Assembly (NCBI RefSeq): GCF_010634855.1
Contig: NZ_MWLQ01000027.1
Location: 29,521 to 93,520 of the forward strand
DNA: 64,000 nucleotides
DNA from: Microbacterium sp. B35-30
Lineage (GTDB): Bacteria; Actinomycetota; Actinomycetes; Actinomycetales; Microbacteriaceae
Direction: 5' to 3'
The translations under genes and the position numbers were made by a program. Numbering within the stretch: position 1 is the first letter of the stretch; each line of letters opens with the position of its first letter. Shown here one piece after another: positions 22,464 to 32,025 of the stretch. The notes below the pieces were generated by a model. The model made no database searches, had not been told where the DNA came from, and saw nothing but the letters and a program-made list of their open reading frames with translations.

Positions 22464-24569
22464 TTACTCTGCCGACGAAGCGGCCGCGATGGTGGCGCGG
22501 GCGGCTTCGACGACGGCGTCGGCGGTGATGCCGAACTTCTGGAACAGGGTCTTGTAATCGGCCGACGCACCGAAGTGGTCGATCGCGACGGAGCGGCCGG
22601 CGTCGCCGACGATGCCGCGCCAGGTGAGCGCCGAGCCGGCCTCGACCGACACGCGCGCCTTCACCGCGGTGGGGAGGACCTTCTCGCGGTAGGCGGCATC
22701 CTGCTCGTCGAACCACTCCAGCGACGGCGCCGACACCACGCGGGCGTTCACGCCCTCGGCGGCCAGCGTCTCGCGGGCGGAGACCGCCAGCTGCACCTCG
22801 GAGCCCGTCGCGATGAGGATGACGTCGGGCGTGCCGCCCGGCGCCTCGGCGAGGACGTACGCGCCCTTCGCGACGCCGTCCGTCGACGCGAAGACGTCAC
22901 CGTCAGCCTCGGCCGTGCCCCGCTCGAACACCGGGATGTTCTGACGGGTGAGCGCGATGCCCACAGGTCCCCCCTGCCGACGCACGATCTCGAGCCATGC
23001 GGCCGAGGTTTCGTTCGCATCGGCCGGGCGCACGACGGTGAAGTTCGGGATGGCGCGCAGCGTGGCGAGCTGCTCGACCGGCTGGTGGGTGGGCCCGTCC
23101 TCGCCGAGCGCGACCGAGTCGTGCGTCCACACGAAGATCGACGGGATGTCCATCAGCGCGGCGAGTCGCACCGAGGGGCGCATGTAGTCGCTGAAGATCA
23201 GGAACGTGCCGCCGAACGGGCGGGTCGGGCCGTGCAGCTTGATGCCGTTGACGATCGCGCCCATCGCGTGCTCGCGGATGCCGAAGTGCAGCACGCGGCC
23301 GTAAGGGTCGCCCGACCACTCGTGGGTCGACCACTCGGCCGGAATGAACGACTTCGCGTCCTTGATCGTCGTGAGGTTCGACTCGGCGAGGTCGGCGGAG
23401 CCGCCCCACAGCTCCGGCAGCTCGGCGGCGAGGGCGTTGATCACGATGCCCGACGCGGCGCGCGTGGAGACGTCCTTGCCGGCCTCGAACGAGGGGAGAG
23501 CGGATGCCACATCATCGGGCAGGTCGCCGGCCTCGAGGCGGTCGAACAGCGCCTTGCGCTCGGGGTTCGCCGCCGCCCAGGCGTCGAACGACTCCTGCCA
23601 GACCGCGCGCTCGTCGGCGGCGCGGTCCTTCAGCGAGCGGGTGTGAGCCAGGATGTCGTCGGCGACGACGAAGGACTGCTCGGGGTCGAAGCCGAGCACC
23701 TTCTTCGTCGCGGCGAGCTCGTCGCCGCCCAGCGCAGAGCCGTGGATCTTGCCGGTGTTCTGCTTGCCGGGCGACGGCCAGCCGATGATGGTGCGGAGGA
23801 TGATGAGCGACGGCTTGGCCGTCTCGCCCTGCGCCGCCTCGAGCGCGGCGAACAGCTCGGCGACATCCTCGACGTACTCGCCCGACTTCTTCCAGTCGAC
23901 GACCTGCACCTGCCAGCCGTAGGCCTCGTAGCGCTTCGCGACGTCCTCGGTGAAGGCGACGTTGGTGTCGTCCTCGATCGAGATCTGGTTCGAGTCGTAG
24001 ATCGCGATGAGGTTGCCGAGAGCCTGGTGACCGGCGAGCGACGAGGCCTCGGAGGTGATGCCCTCCTGCAGGTCGCCGTCGCCGGCGATCACGTAGATGT
24101 GGTGGTCGAAGGGCGACGTGCCGGCGGCGGCGTCCGGATCGAACAGGCCGCGCTCGTAGCGGGCGGCGTACGCGAAGCCGACGGCCGACGCCAGGCCCTG
24201 GCCGAGCGGGCCGGTCGTGATCTCGACGCCCTTGGTGTGCCCGTACTCCGGGTGGCCGGGCGTGAGCGAGCCCCAGGTGCGCAGCGCCTTCAGGTCGTCG
24301 AGCTCGAGCCCGAACCCGCCCAGGTAGAGCTGCACGTACTGGGTGAGCGAGGAGTGCCCGGCCGACAGGATGAACCGGTCGCGACCGACCCAGTGGGTGT
24401 CGGCGGGATCGTGCCGCAGCACGCGCTGGTAGAGCAGGTACGCCGCCGGCGCCAGGCTCATCGCGGTGCCGGGGTGGCCGTTGCCGACCTTCTCCACGGC
24501 GTCCGCAGCCAGGACGCGGGCAGTGTCCACCGCGCGCCGATCGATCTCATCCCAACGCAGTTCCGACAC
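22464..24569 (-). CDS. tkt: Transketolase
   Basis: Thiamine diphosphate-dependent transfer of two-carbon ketol units. 701 residues from GTG 24569, the start chosen because it has AAAGGCGG upstream and gives [14 protein letters not shown] as N-terminus; a longer frame begins with low-complexity residues. Visible: GNGHPG (about 30), the diphosphate-binding [13 protein letters not shown] (about 157-169), and [21 protein letters not shown] block ([14 protein letters not shown], about 480). First gene of the tkt-tal-pgi-zwf-opcA-pgl operon. Confidence 0.96.
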   Translation of the reverse strand: MSELRWDEIDRRAVDTARVLAADAVEKVGNGHPGTAMSLAPAAYLLYQRVLRHDPADTHWVGRDRFILSAGHSSLTQYVQLYLGGFGLELDDLKALRTWGSLTPGHPEYGHTKGVEITTGPLGQGLASAVGFAYAARYERGLFDPDAAAGTSPFDHHIYVIAGDGDLQEGITSEASSLAGHQALGNLIAIYDSNQISIEDDTNVAFTEDVAKRYEAYGWQVQVVDWKKSGEYVEDVAELFAALEAAQGETAKPSLIILRTIIGWPSPGKQNTGKIHGSALGGDELAATKKVLGFDPEQSFVVADDILAHTRSLKDRAADERAVWQESFDAWAAANPERKALFDRLEAGDLPDDVASALPSFEAGKDVSTRAASGIVINALAAELPELWGGSADLAESNLTTIKDAKSFIPAEWSTHEWSGDPYGRVLHFGIREHAMGAIVNGIKLHGPTRPFGGTFLIFSDYMRPSVRLAALMDIPSIFVWTHDSVALGEDGPTHQPVEQLATLRAIPNFTVVRPADANETSAAWLEIVRRQGGPVGIALTRQNIPVFERGTAEADGDVFASTDGVAKGAYVLAEAPGGTPDVILIATGSEVQLAVSARETLAAEGVNARVVSAPSLEWFDEQDAAYREKVLPTAVKARVSVEAGSALTWRGIVGDAGRSVAIDHFGASADYKTLFQKFGITADAVVEAARATIAAASSAE

Positions 24570-24904
24570 CGGGCCGCCTTTCTCGAGGAGGTGCGCCCAG
24601 AATGTGGCCGGATCGCGGCCCTTGTCCGGATGGAGAAGGGGGAATCGGCGACGGGCGCGCGTGTTTCTCAGCATAGCGAAGGGGTGGGCCACCGAGGCCA
24701 TGCGAGATCTGTATGTGACGCAGTCTTGCGAAGGCCCCGACGCCGTCGATGACATCCCGGTGTCGCGGGGGTCACGTTCTGCTCACCACGGGCGGCGTGG
24801 CGATGTGATGCACCGGGGGAGCGGCGGAGGCGGCCCCGGCGCAGGGCGCGACACGCCGATGCCCTAGACTTGGGGCGAATCTGCAGGCGGCGATTGCGGG
24901 GGTC
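24570..24904. other. 335-bp divergent intergenic region tkt / ctaB
   Basis: Holds the promoters of the pentose-phosphate operon and ctaB. On the minus strand TATGCT near 24675 is a possible tkt -10 box, about 100 bases from the GTG. On the plus strand TAGACT near 24866 is the likely ctaB -10 box. I see no coding frame with an RBS, no strong hairpin and no tRNA. Confidence 0.5.
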
Positions 24905-25864
24905 ATGGACAGCACGAAGACGGCCGGGGCTGCGGCCGTCCCCACTTCTGTGGGGACCGTCGACACACCCCGCCGGCCCCGGCAGGGCTTCGGTCGCACC
25001 GTCCGCGCCTATGTCGCGCTGATGAAGCCGCGCGTGCTCGAGTTGCTGCTCGTCACGACTGTGCCGGTGATGATCCTGGCGCAGGGCGGCTTCCCGGACG
25101 TCTGGCTCGTCGTGGCGACCGTCATCGGCGGCACGGCCAGCGCCGGCTCGGCCGCCGCGTTCAACATGTACCTCGACCGCGACATCGACGCGCATATGCA
25201 GCGCACGGTGAACCGGCCCCTCGTGACCGGTGAGGTGTCGCCCCGGGGCGCGCTGATCTTCGCGTGGTCGCTCGCGGTGTTCTCGACGGTGTGGCTCTGG
25301 CTCACCACGAACTGGCTGGCAGCGACGCTGTCGGCCGTCGCGATCTTCTTCTACGTCGTGATCTACACGATGATCCTCAAGCGCCGTACCGAGCAGAACA
25401 TCGTGTGGGGCGGCATCGCCGGCTGCTTCCCCGTGGTCATCGGCTGGACGGCCGTGACGGGTTCGCTGGCGTGGCCCCCCGTCATCCTGTTCGCTCTCGT
25501 GTTCCTCTGGACGCCGCCGCACTACTGGCCGCTGTCGATGAAGTACAAGGACCAGTACGAAGGCGTCCAGGTGCCGATGCTCGGCGCGACCCGCGGGGGT
25601 TCGCAGGTCGGCCTGCAGGTCATTCTGTACGCGTGGGCCACCGTGGTGTGCTCGCTGCTGCTGATCCCCGTCGCCGGCATGGGGCTGGTGTACACGGTGT
25701 CGGCCGTGGTCTTCGGCGGCTGGTTCATCTACGAGTCGCACGTGCTCTACAACCGGGCGGTGCGAGGAACCGAGCCGCGACCGATGCGCGTGTTCCACGC
25801 CTCGATCACGTATCTGACGCTGCTCTTCGTCGCGATCGCGGTCGACCCTCTGCTGCCGTTCTGA
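24905..25864 (+). CDS. ctaB: Protoheme IX farnesyltransferase (heme O synthase)
   Basis: UbiA-family membrane prenyltransferase that attaches farnesyl to heme B, giving heme O for cytochrome oxidase. The first Asp-rich motif [15 protein letters not shown] (about residues 88-102) and [19 protein letters not shown] are diagnostic; about eight or nine hydrophobic segments. 319 residues, ATG start. The partner heme A synthase gene ctaA lies 2.3 kb downstream on the other strand. Confidence 0.95.
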   Translation: MDSTKTAGAAAVPTSVGTVDTPRRPRQGFGRTVRAYVALMKPRVLELLLVTTVPVMILAQGGFPDVWLVVATVIGGTASAGSAAAFNMYLDRDIDAHMQRTVNRPLVTGEVSPRGALIFAWSLAVFSTVWLWLTTNWLAATLSAVAIFFYVVIYTMILKRRTEQNIVWGGIAGCFPVVIGWTAVTGSLAWPPVILFALVFLWTPPHYWPLSMKYKDQYEGVQVPMLGATRGGSQVGLQVILYAWATVVCSLLLIPVAGMGLVYTVSAVVFGGWFIYESHVLYNRAVRGTEPRPMRVFHASITYLTLLFVAIAVDPLLPF

Positions 25865-25868
25865 TCCG

Positions 25869-25897
25869 GAGCCCCCTGTCGATTGCGGCGGGGGCTC
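25869..25897. terminator. Hairpin after ctaB overlapping the next promoter
   Basis: GAGCCCCC pairs perfectly with GGGGGCTC across 13 bases. It sits five bases after the ctaB stop, so it may end that transcript. Its loop contains TGTCGA (25877-25882), the proposed -35 element of the next gene. Confidence 0.5.
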
Positions 25898-25904
25898 GTT
25901 CGTC
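25877..25904 (+). promoter_or_regulatory. Candidate ECF42 promoter of the DGPF gene
   Basis: TGTCGA (25877-25882), 18 bases, CGTC (25901-25904). This is the -35/-10 pair I recall as conserved at ECF42 targets (TGTCGA and CGA/TC). The next two genes are a DGPF protein and an ECF42-like sigma factor, so autoregulation is likely. Confidence 0.55.
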
Positions 25905-25950
25905 GGATGGATGAGGGGCACAATGCCTCTCGACGACGAAGGAGGACGAC

Positions 25951-26304
25951 ATGGCGCAGTATCTGATCCTGATCTACGGCGACGAGGCGCAGTGGGATGC
26001 CCGCAGCGACGAAGAGAAGCGGGCTGTGGATGCCGCGCACGGCGCGTTCTGCGAACGCGGAGGCTCGGCGGTCGTCGCCTCGGGTGAACTCGAGTCGAGC
26101 CGCATGGCGACCACCCTGCGGGCCGGGGGAGAGCGGCCGCTCGTGACGGACGGCCCGTTCCTGGAGACGAAGGAGGTCCTGGGCGGGTTCTATGTCGTCG
26201 ACGTGCCCGACCTGGACGCGGCGCTGGGCCTCGCGGGACTGCTGCACGAGACCACCGAGGGCCACGGCGGCGTGCAGGTGCATCCGCTGGTCGATCACTC
26301 CTGA
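25951..26304 (+). CDS. YCII/DGPF-domain protein
   Basis: 117 residues with the YLILIYGDEAQW opening and the LVTDGPFLETKEVLGGFYVVDVPD block that defines DGPF proteins (YciI-like ferredoxin-type fold). ATG with GAAGGAGG seven bases upstream. These proteins are genetically linked to ECF42 sigma factors, as here (the next gene starts three bases after the stop), and are usually their targets. Their biochemical role is unknown. The conserved His/Asp pair of true YCII enzymes is not obvious, so I do not assign an enzymatic activity. Confidence 0.88.
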   Translation: MAQYLILIYGDEAQWDARSDEEKRAVDAAHGAFCERGGSAVVASGELESSRMATTLRAGGERPLVTDGPFLETKEVLGGFYVVDVPDLDAALGLAGLLHETTEGHGGVQVHPLVDHS

Positions 26305-26307
26305 ACG

Positions 26308-27603
26308 ATGGTGCCCACGTCTCCTCCATCCAGCGCCGGCGCGCCCGGGGGAGCCCCCGGCCGCGCGGGCCAGGGTGCGTCCCCGATCGTTCCCCCCGTG
26401 CAGGTCCGTGCCGCCCTCGCCGAAGCGCACCGCGCCGAGTGGGCGGCGGTCGTCGCGGCCACGGCGCGGCTCACCGGCGACCTGGACCTCGCCGAGGAGT
26501 GCGCGCAGGAGGCGTTCGCGAGGGCCGTCGAGGTGTGGCCGGGGCGCGGCATCCCGGATCGTCCCGGCGCCTGGCTGACGACGGTCGCCGCCAACCGCGC
26601 GAGAGACGTGCTGCGGCGGGATGCGGCGCTGCGGCGCCGGCTCCCGCTGCTCGTCCGCGAGGCTCCGACGGACGACGGCGCGTCATGGCATTCAGATGAT
26701 CGGCTGCGGCTGATCTTCACCTGCTGTCACCCCGCCCTGGCGCGGGAGGCGCAGATCGCCCTCACGCTGCGGCTCGTGTGCGGCGTGTCGACCGGCGACA
26801 TCGCGGCGGCCTTCCTCGTGGGGGAATCCGCGATGGCGGCACGCGTGACGCGCGCGAAGCGCAAGATCGCCACGGCGCGCATCCCGTTCCGGGTACCCGA
26901 CGCGTGGGAGCTGCCGGAGCGGGTGGCAAGGGTGTGCGACGTCCTCTACCTGGTCTTCACGGTCGGGCACGCGCCGCCGTCCGGAGACGCCGTCGTGCGC
27001 GCGGACCTGGTGGAGGAGGCCATCGTGCTCACCCGCCTGCTGCACGGACTGCTGCCCGCTGATCGCTCGGTGGCGGGCCTGCTCGCCCTCATGCTCCTGA
27101 TCGACGCCCGGCGCGACACACGCGACGAGCTGCTCGCCGACCAGGATCGCTCGAGGTGGGATCGGGCGCTCATCGACGAGGGGATCGCCCTGCTCTCGAC
27201 GGCCTCGGCGGGAGCGGTGGACCGCTATGCGATCTCGGCGGCGATCGCCGCCGAGCATGCACAGGCGCCGACGTGGGGCGACACCGACTGGGCGAGGATC
27301 GCCGACCTCTACCGGCTGCTCGCGCAGGCCTGGCAGAGCCCCGTCGTCGCGCTCAACAGCGCGGTCGCCGTGGGCATGCGCGACGGGCCGGCGGCCGGGC
27401 TCGCCGCGGTCGAGGCCGTGGCTGACGACCCCGCGCTCGCGCACTATCCGTATCTCCCTGCGGCGCGAGCCGCGTTTCTCATGGACCTCGGCCGCTGGGG
27501 CGAGGCGGCCGACGCCTACGCCGATGCCGCCCTGCTCGTGGGGAGCGAGGCGGAGCGGCAGCGCCTGCGGGAGCAGGCGGCGAGGGCACGCTCGTCCGTC
27601 TGA
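26308..27603 (+). CDS. ECF42-type RNA polymerase sigma factor with TPR-like C-terminus
   Basis: Sigma-2 region at LTGDLDLAEECAQEAFARAVEVWP, with NRARDVLRR; sigma-4 region at LTLRLVCGVSTGDIAAAFLVGESAMAARVTRAKRKI. About 220 further residues follow, with helical pairs such as RIADLYRLLAQAWQSPVVALNSAVAVG that resemble the TPR-like extension of ECF42. In this group the extension is needed for activity and no anti-sigma factor is encoded nearby; none is seen here. 431 residues from ATG 26308, but the first 30 are Pro/Gly-rich and GTG 26398 (401 residues) is a good alternative start. Forms an operon with the DGPF gene. Confidence 0.88.
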   Translation: MVPTSPPSSAGAPGGAPGRAGQGASPIVPPVQVRAALAEAHRAEWAAVVAATARLTGDLDLAEECAQEAFARAVEVWPGRGIPDRPGAWLTTVAANRARDVLRRDAALRRRLPLLVREAPTDDGASWHSDDRLRLIFTCCHPALAREAQIALTLRLVCGVSTGDIAAAFLVGESAMAARVTRAKRKIATARIPFRVPDAWELPERVARVCDVLYLVFTVGHAPPSGDAVVRADLVEEAIVLTRLLHGLLPADRSVAGLLALMLLIDARRDTRDELLADQDRSRWDRALIDEGIALLSTASAGAVDRYAISAAIAAEHAQAPTWGDTDWARIADLYRLLAQAWQSPVVALNSAVAVGMRDGPAAGLAAVEAVADDPALAHYPYLPAARAAFLMDLGRWGEAADAYADAALLVGSEAERQRLREQAARARSSV

Positions 27604-27629
27604 GGGTGCTGCGGCGGGACCGGACACGT

Positions 27630-27666
27630 CGAAGCCGCAGGGAGTACGAGACTCCCTGCGGCTTCG
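27630..27666. terminator. Bidirectional terminator, 16-bp perfect stem
   Basis: The arms 27630-27645 and 27651-27666 (CGAAGCCGCAGGGAGT and its complement) pair perfectly around a 5-base loop, between the convergent sigma-factor gene and the small membrane-protein gene. Confidence 0.8.
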
Positions 27667-27674
27667 AGGTGGTG

Positions 27675-28109
27675 TCAGCGCGAGGCGACGGGTGCGTCGA
27701 CCTCTGCGGCGGGCTCCGCCGCGACGGCGGGCTCGGCGTCGGCTGCAGCCGGCTTGGCGCTCTGGGGTGCGGCGTCGGTGGTGACGCCCGCGGTGGTGTC
27801 GGCCTCGGCGTCCCAGTCGATGGGCTCGACGACCTCGACCGGCGCGTGCGGGCGCAGCGTCGAGAGGGCGGCGATACCGAGCGAGAGGAGGATGCCGACG
27901 ATGCCGGCACCGATGAGGATGCCGCCGAGCTGGGCCATCGACTGGCCGACGTACACGTCGACACCGGTCGCGGTGCCGTCGGTCAGCGTCGACGTCATCG
28001 ACGCGATCTTGTCGGTCGTGATGAACCAGCCGCCGGCGACGGTCGCCAGGGAGACGACGACGAGGCCCCAGAACGGGATGCTGCGGATGAGAGGGGGGCG
28101 GGTGGACAT
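27675..28109 (-). CDS. Small two-TM membrane protein with Ala-rich acidic tail
   Basis: 144 residues, ATG 28109. Two hydrophobic segments: FWGLVVVSLATVAGGWFI (about 13-30) and MAQLGGILIGAGIVGILLSL (about 58-77), with a short outside loop (TTDKIASMTSTLTDGTATGVDVYVG split by the membrane edge), then a tail of about 50 residues rich in Ala, Asp and Pro. The topology suggests both termini are in the cytosol. No catalytic motif; function unknown. Monocistronic: it ends at a strong terminator, and ctaA lies downstream of its start in the opposite sense of spacing but on the same strand. Confidence 0.75.
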   Translation of the reverse strand: MSTRPPLIRSIPFWGLVVVSLATVAGGWFITTDKIASMTSTLTDGTATGVDVYVGQSMAQLGGILIGAGIVGILLSLGIAALSTLRPHAPVEVVEPIDWDAEADTTAGVTTDAAPQSAKPAAADAEPAVAAEPAAEVDAPVASR

Positions 28110-28203
28110 GTGTCGATCACTCCTCGGGATACGCGACCCGTGGTGGCCGCGGCATCCCACCCTGGCAAATGAGTCCGTGCGGCGCCAATCGGGTTGCTAT
28201 GGA

Positions 28204-29160
28204 TCAGCTGTGGACGGCCGCGGCTGCCGGCGCCTTCAGATGCATGACCACGGCGGTCATCGCCGCGACGAGTCCGACGGCGAGCACCATGTGGATGTTC
28301 ACCAGCACGATCGGCAGACCCGTGCGCGCCTGCCAGAGCCCGAAGACGATCTGCACGAGCTCGATCGCGAGGAGGAGCAGCGTCCACAGGCGCAGGCGCA
28401 ACGCCGGGGGAGTGCGCCACGAGCCGGCCACGAGCACCAGCGTGAGCGCGAAGGTGATGTACCCCGGCCACGCGTGGATGTGCTGCATCAGCTCGGGGTT
28501 GAGCCCGTTGCGCGCGGCGCCGCCGTCGCCCGCGTGCGGGCCGGAGCCGGTGACGAGGATGCCGACCACGACCGTGAGCAGTAAGAGGGCCGTCGTGATG
28601 TGGGTCACCACCGCGTACCAGCGGGGCACGGCGAGGACGCGCGGACCGGGCTCGGCGTACACGCGCACGACGAGCACGGTCGCCAGCGCGACCAGCAGCA
28701 CCGAGGCGAAATAGTGCAGGCCCACTACGTAGGGGTTGAGGTTCGTCAGCACCGTGATGCCGCCGATGACCGCCTGCAGCGGCACGTAGAGGCCGATCAG
28801 CAGCGAGAGCCAGAAGAGGTCGCGGCGCTCACGTCGCATCCGCACGACGAACAGGAACATGATGATCGCGACCGCGACCAGCACGAAGGTCAGCAGGCGG
28901 TTGCCGAACTCGATGAAGCCGTGCACCCCCGAGACCTCGGGGACCGGGACGAACGAGTCCTCGGTGCAGCGCGGCCAGGTCTCGCAGCCCAGTCCCGAGC
29001 CGGTGAGGCGGACGAGCCCGCCGGTGCCGACGATGCCGATCTGCACCACGAGCGTTGCCCACGCGGCTGCGATCACGCGCCGGTCGACGCGATCCGGCAG
29101 CCAGCGCCAGATGCGCTGCCCGATTCCGGGGGCGTTCGTCGTGGACTGATGCGCGGACAT
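28204..29160 (-). CDS. ctaA: Heme A synthase (COX15/CtaA)
   Basis: Oxidises heme O to heme A for aa3-type cytochrome oxidase. 318 residues from ATG 29160 with about eight membrane segments and the family's repeated four-helix pattern: GGLVRLTGSGLGCETWPRC (about 45-63), GFIEFGNRLLTF with a heme His upstream (VHGF), LHYFASVLLVA and HIHAWPGYITF in the second half. The CEDS-type loop has a Cys pair (GCETWPRC) as in Bacillus-type enzymes. Divergent from sufB. Confidence 0.92.
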   Translation of the reverse strand: MSAHQSTTNAPGIGQRIWRWLPDRVDRRVIAAAWATLVVQIGIVGTGGLVRLTGSGLGCETWPRCTEDSFVPVPEVSGVHGFIEFGNRLLTFVLVAVAIIMFLFVVRMRRERRDLFWLSLLIGLYVPLQAVIGGITVLTNLNPYVVGLHYFASVLLVALATVLVVRVYAEPGPRVLAVPRWYAVVTHITTALLLLTVVVGILVTGSGPHAGDGGAARNGLNPELMQHIHAWPGYITFALTLVLVAGSWRTPPALRLRLWTLLLLAIELVQIVFGLWQARTGLPIVLVNIHMVLAVGLVAAMTAVVMHLKAPAAAAVHS

Positions 29161-29334
29161 GCGGGTGGTCGCCTCCTGGCAGAGGCTCCGGATGCCGCGC
29201 GAGACGCACGGGGCGCGTCCGCGTCGGGGTGGAACCTGTAGAATCGAGGGGTCGGTGGCGGTGCAGTTCAAGGCGCCGCGCACCACTGACAGTCTAGGCG
29301 CGATGATCGGCGCCGCTTGAGAGGGCCCGAGAAG

Positions 29335-29378
29335 CGGCATCCCCCCTCCGGTATCTCCACCGGAGAACACGGATGCCG
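29335..29378 (+). promoter_or_regulatory. Two-tier hairpin in the sufB leader
   Basis: Outer arms CGGCATCC (29335-29342) and GGATGCCG (29371-29378) enclose inner arms CTCCGGT (29346-29352) and ACCGGAG (29359-29365) with a 6-base loop. The structure ends 24 bases before the sufB RBS. It could be a leader regulator, or a terminator of leftover rightward transcription. Confidence 0.45.
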
Positions 29379-29412
29379 GGGCGGATCACACCGCTAGGAC
29401 CCGGAGGAGAAC

Positions 29413-30837
29413 GTGACGATGTCTGATGTGCTGATCGACCGCCCGGAGCTGGACAGCCTGGGTGTCTACGAGTTCGGGTGGCATGATGCCGACGCCGCGG
29501 GTGCCGTGGCGAAGCGCGGCATCGACGAGAGCGTGGTGCGTGGCATCTCGGCGCTCAAGAACGAGCCCGAATGGATGCTGAAGACCCGGCTGAAGGGCTA
29601 CCAGCTGTTCGGCCGCAAGCCGATGCCGACGTGGGGTGCAGACCTCAGCGACATCGACTTCGACAACATCAAGTACTTCGTGCGCTCCACCGAGAAGCAG
29701 GCGCAGTCGTGGGAGGACCTCCCCGAGGACATCCGCAACACGTACGAGAAGCTCGGCATCCCGGAGGCCGAGCGTCAGCGCCTGGTGGCCGGCGTCGCCG
29801 CCCAGTACGAGTCCGAGGTCGTGTACCACCAGATCCGCGAGGATCTCGAGGCGCAGGGCGTCATCTTCATGGACACCGACACCGCGCTGCGCGAGCACCC
29901 CGAGTTCTTCGAGGAGTACTTCGGCACCGTCATCCCGGCCGGTGACAACAAGTTCGCCGCTCTCAACACCGCGGTGTGGTCGGGCGGCTCGTTCGTGTAC
30001 GTGCCGCCGGGCGTGCACGTCGAGATCCCGCTGCAGGCGTACTTCCGCATCAACACCGAGAACATGGGCCAGTTCGAGCGGACGCTCATCATCGCCGACG
30101 AGGGCTCGTACGTGCACTACATCGAGGGCTGCACCGCCCCGATCTACAAGAGCGACTCCCTGCACTCGGCCGTCGTCGAGATCATCGTGAAGAAGAACGC
30201 CCGCGTTCGGTACACGACGATCCAGAACTGGTCGAACAACGTCTACAACCTCGTCACCAAGCGCGCCATCGCCCACGAGGGCGCGACGATGGAGTGGATC
30301 GACGGCAACATCGGGTCCAAGGTCACGATGAAGTACCCGTCGATCTTCCTGGTCGGCGAGCACGCCAAGGGCGAGACCCTCTCGGTCGCCTTCGCAGGCC
30401 CGGGACAGCACCAGGACGCCGGCGCGAAGATGATCCACATGGCGCCCTACACGCAGTCATCGATCGTCTCGAAGTCGATCGCCCGCGGTGGTGGCCGCGC
30501 CGGCTACCGCGGCGAGGTCCGTGTGGACGCCAACGCGCACCACTCCGCCAACACGGTCCGCTGCGACGCCCTGCTGGTCGACACCATCTCGCGCTCCGAC
30601 ACGTACCCCGCGATCGACATCCGGGTGGACGACGTGCAGCTCGGCCACGAGGCCACGGTCTCGAAGGTCAGCGAGGAGCAGCTCTTCTACCTGATGAGCC
30701 GCGGCATGCCCGAGGACGAAGCCATGGCCATGATCGTGCGCGGCTTCATCGAGCCGATCGCGCGTGAGCTGCCCATGGAGTACGCGCTCGAACTCAACAA
30801 GCTCATCGAGATGGGCATGGAAGGATCCGTCGGCTAG
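29413..30837 (+). CDS. sufB: Fe-S cluster assembly protein SufB
   Basis: Scaffold subunit of the SufBC2D complex, on which Fe-S clusters are built. 474 residues. Typical blocks: [37 protein letters not shown], the beta-helix core, and the C-terminal [20 protein letters not shown] (each only partly quoted here by its first and last residues). No intein is present, unlike mycobacterial sufB. GTG 29413 or ATG 29419 can start it; GGAGGA is 4 or 10 bases upstream respectively. First gene of sufB-sufD-Rieske-sufC-sufT. Confidence 0.95.
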   Translation: MTMSDVLIDRPELDSLGVYEFGWHDADAAGAVAKRGIDESVVRGISALKNEPEWMLKTRLKGYQLFGRKPMPTWGADLSDIDFDNIKYFVRSTEKQAQSWEDLPEDIRNTYEKLGIPEAERQRLVAGVAAQYESEVVYHQIREDLEAQGVIFMDTDTALREHPEFFEEYFGTVIPAGDNKFAALNTAVWSGGSFVYVPPGVHVEIPLQAYFRINTENMGQFERTLIIADEGSYVHYIEGCTAPIYKSDSLHSAVVEIIVKKNARVRYTTIQNWSNNVYNLVTKRAIAHEGATMEWIDGNIGSKVTMKYPSIFLVGEHAKGETLSVAFAGPGQHQDAGAKMIHMAPYTQSSIVSKSIARGGGRAGYRGEVRVDANAHHSANTVRCDALLVDTISRSDTYPAIDIRVDDVQLGHEATVSKVSEEQLFYLMSRGMPEDEAMAMIVRGFIEPIARELPMEYALELNKLIEMGMEGSVG

Positions 30838-32025
30838 ATGAGCCCCACCACTGAGGCCCCCACCATTCCCGGCGCGAAGGGCCACACCGACGGTGCCGGC
30901 GCGTTCGTGCCGGTTCAGACCCGCTCCGAGCGTCCCTGGTCGTTCGACCCCGCGGACTTCGAGGTGCCCACCGGCCGCGAGGTCAACTGGAAGCACACGC
31001 CGATCGCCAAGGTCCAGCCGCTGTTCGCGGACGAGGCCGGGCCCCACGGCATCATCCAGGTCGAGGTGGACGCCCCGGCCGGTCTGGTGCAGGAGCGCCT
31101 GACGGTCGGCACCGCGCCCCGCGGCGAGGTCTTCCGTCCCGAGGACCTGCCGAGCGCGATCGCCTGGAGGCAGGAGACCGAGGCGCCGCTGCTGCGCATC
31201 CCCGCCGGCGCCGAGTACACCGAGCCGATCGTGGTGTCGCTGACCGGCACCGGTGGCCTGGCGCACGCGCACGTCGTCGTCGAGGCGCAGGCGAACTCGC
31301 ACGCCACCGTGGTCTTCCGCCACAGCGGCACCGCCCACCACGCGCAGAACGTCGAGATCATCGTGCGCGAGGGCGCACACCTCGAGCTCGTGACCGTGCA
31401 GCGGTGGGACGACGACGCCGTGCACGTGGCGTCGCACCAGGCCCGCGTCGAGCGCGACGCGACCCTTCGTCATGTCGTCGTCAGCTTCGGCGGCGGTGTC
31501 GTGCGCGTCAACCCGACGGTGGAGCTCGCCGGCACCGGCTCGCGCGCCGAGCTCTACGGCCTCAGCTACGCCGACTCGGGTCAGCACCTCGAGAGCCAGG
31601 TGTACCTGCACCACAAGGGCGCCGAGACCTCCGGCGACGTGCTCTACAAGAGCGCGCTGCAGGGCGCGGCGGCGCGCACCGTGTGGATCGGCGACGTCCT
31701 CATCGGATCGGATGCCGTGGGCACCGACTCGTACGAGGCCAACCGCAACCTCGTCCTGACCGAAGGCGCGCGTGCCGAGTCGATCCCGAACCTCGAGATC
31801 GAGACCGGCGACATCCGCGGCGCAGGCCACGCGAGCGCCACCGGGCGCTTCGACGACGAGCAGCTGTTCTACCTGCAGGCGCGCGGCATCGCCGAGGACG
31901 AGGCACGACGCCTCGTCGTGCTCGGCTTCCTCGCCGAGATCGTGCAGAAGATCGGTGTCGCAGACCTCGAGGCGGAGCTGTTCGCCGCGATCGAGGAAGA
32001 ACTCGCCAAGGAGGCCGGCCGATGA
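30838..32025 (+). CDS. sufD: Fe-S cluster assembly protein SufD
   Basis: Paralogue of SufB and partner in SufBC2D. 395 residues; ATG directly abuts the sufB stop codon. Visible features are the beta-helix core with HLELVTVQRWDDDAVHV, HHKGAETSGDVLYKSAL, and the C-terminal LFYLQARGIAEDEARRLVVLGF motif also found in SufB. It overlaps the Rieske gene by four bases (ATGA). Confidence 0.93.
   Translation: MSPTTEAPTIPGAKGHTDGAGAFVPVQTRSERPWSFDPADFEVPTGREVNWKHTPIAKVQPLFADEAGPHGIIQVEVDAPAGLVQERLTVGTAPRGEVFRPEDLPSAIAWRQETEAPLLRIPAGAEYTEPIVVSLTGTGGLAHAHVVVEAQANSHATVVFRHSGTAHHAQNVEIIVREGAHLELVTVQRWDDDAVHVASHQARVERDATLRHVVVSFGGGVVRVNPTVELAGTGSRAELYGLSYADSGQHLESQVYLHHKGAETSGDVLYKSALQGAAARTVWIGDVLIGSDAVGTDSYEANRNLVLTEGARAESIPNLEIETGDIRGAGHASATGRFDDEQLFYLQARGIAEDEARRLVVLGFLAEIVQKIGVADLEAELFAAIEEELAKEAGR

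Noticed and set aside
21381..24752. Open frame of about 1120 codons on the plus strand opposite tal and tkt
   Set aside because: Antisense to two enzymes with intact catalytic motifs; repetitive Arg/Gly/Asp/Val composition typical of a shadow frame.
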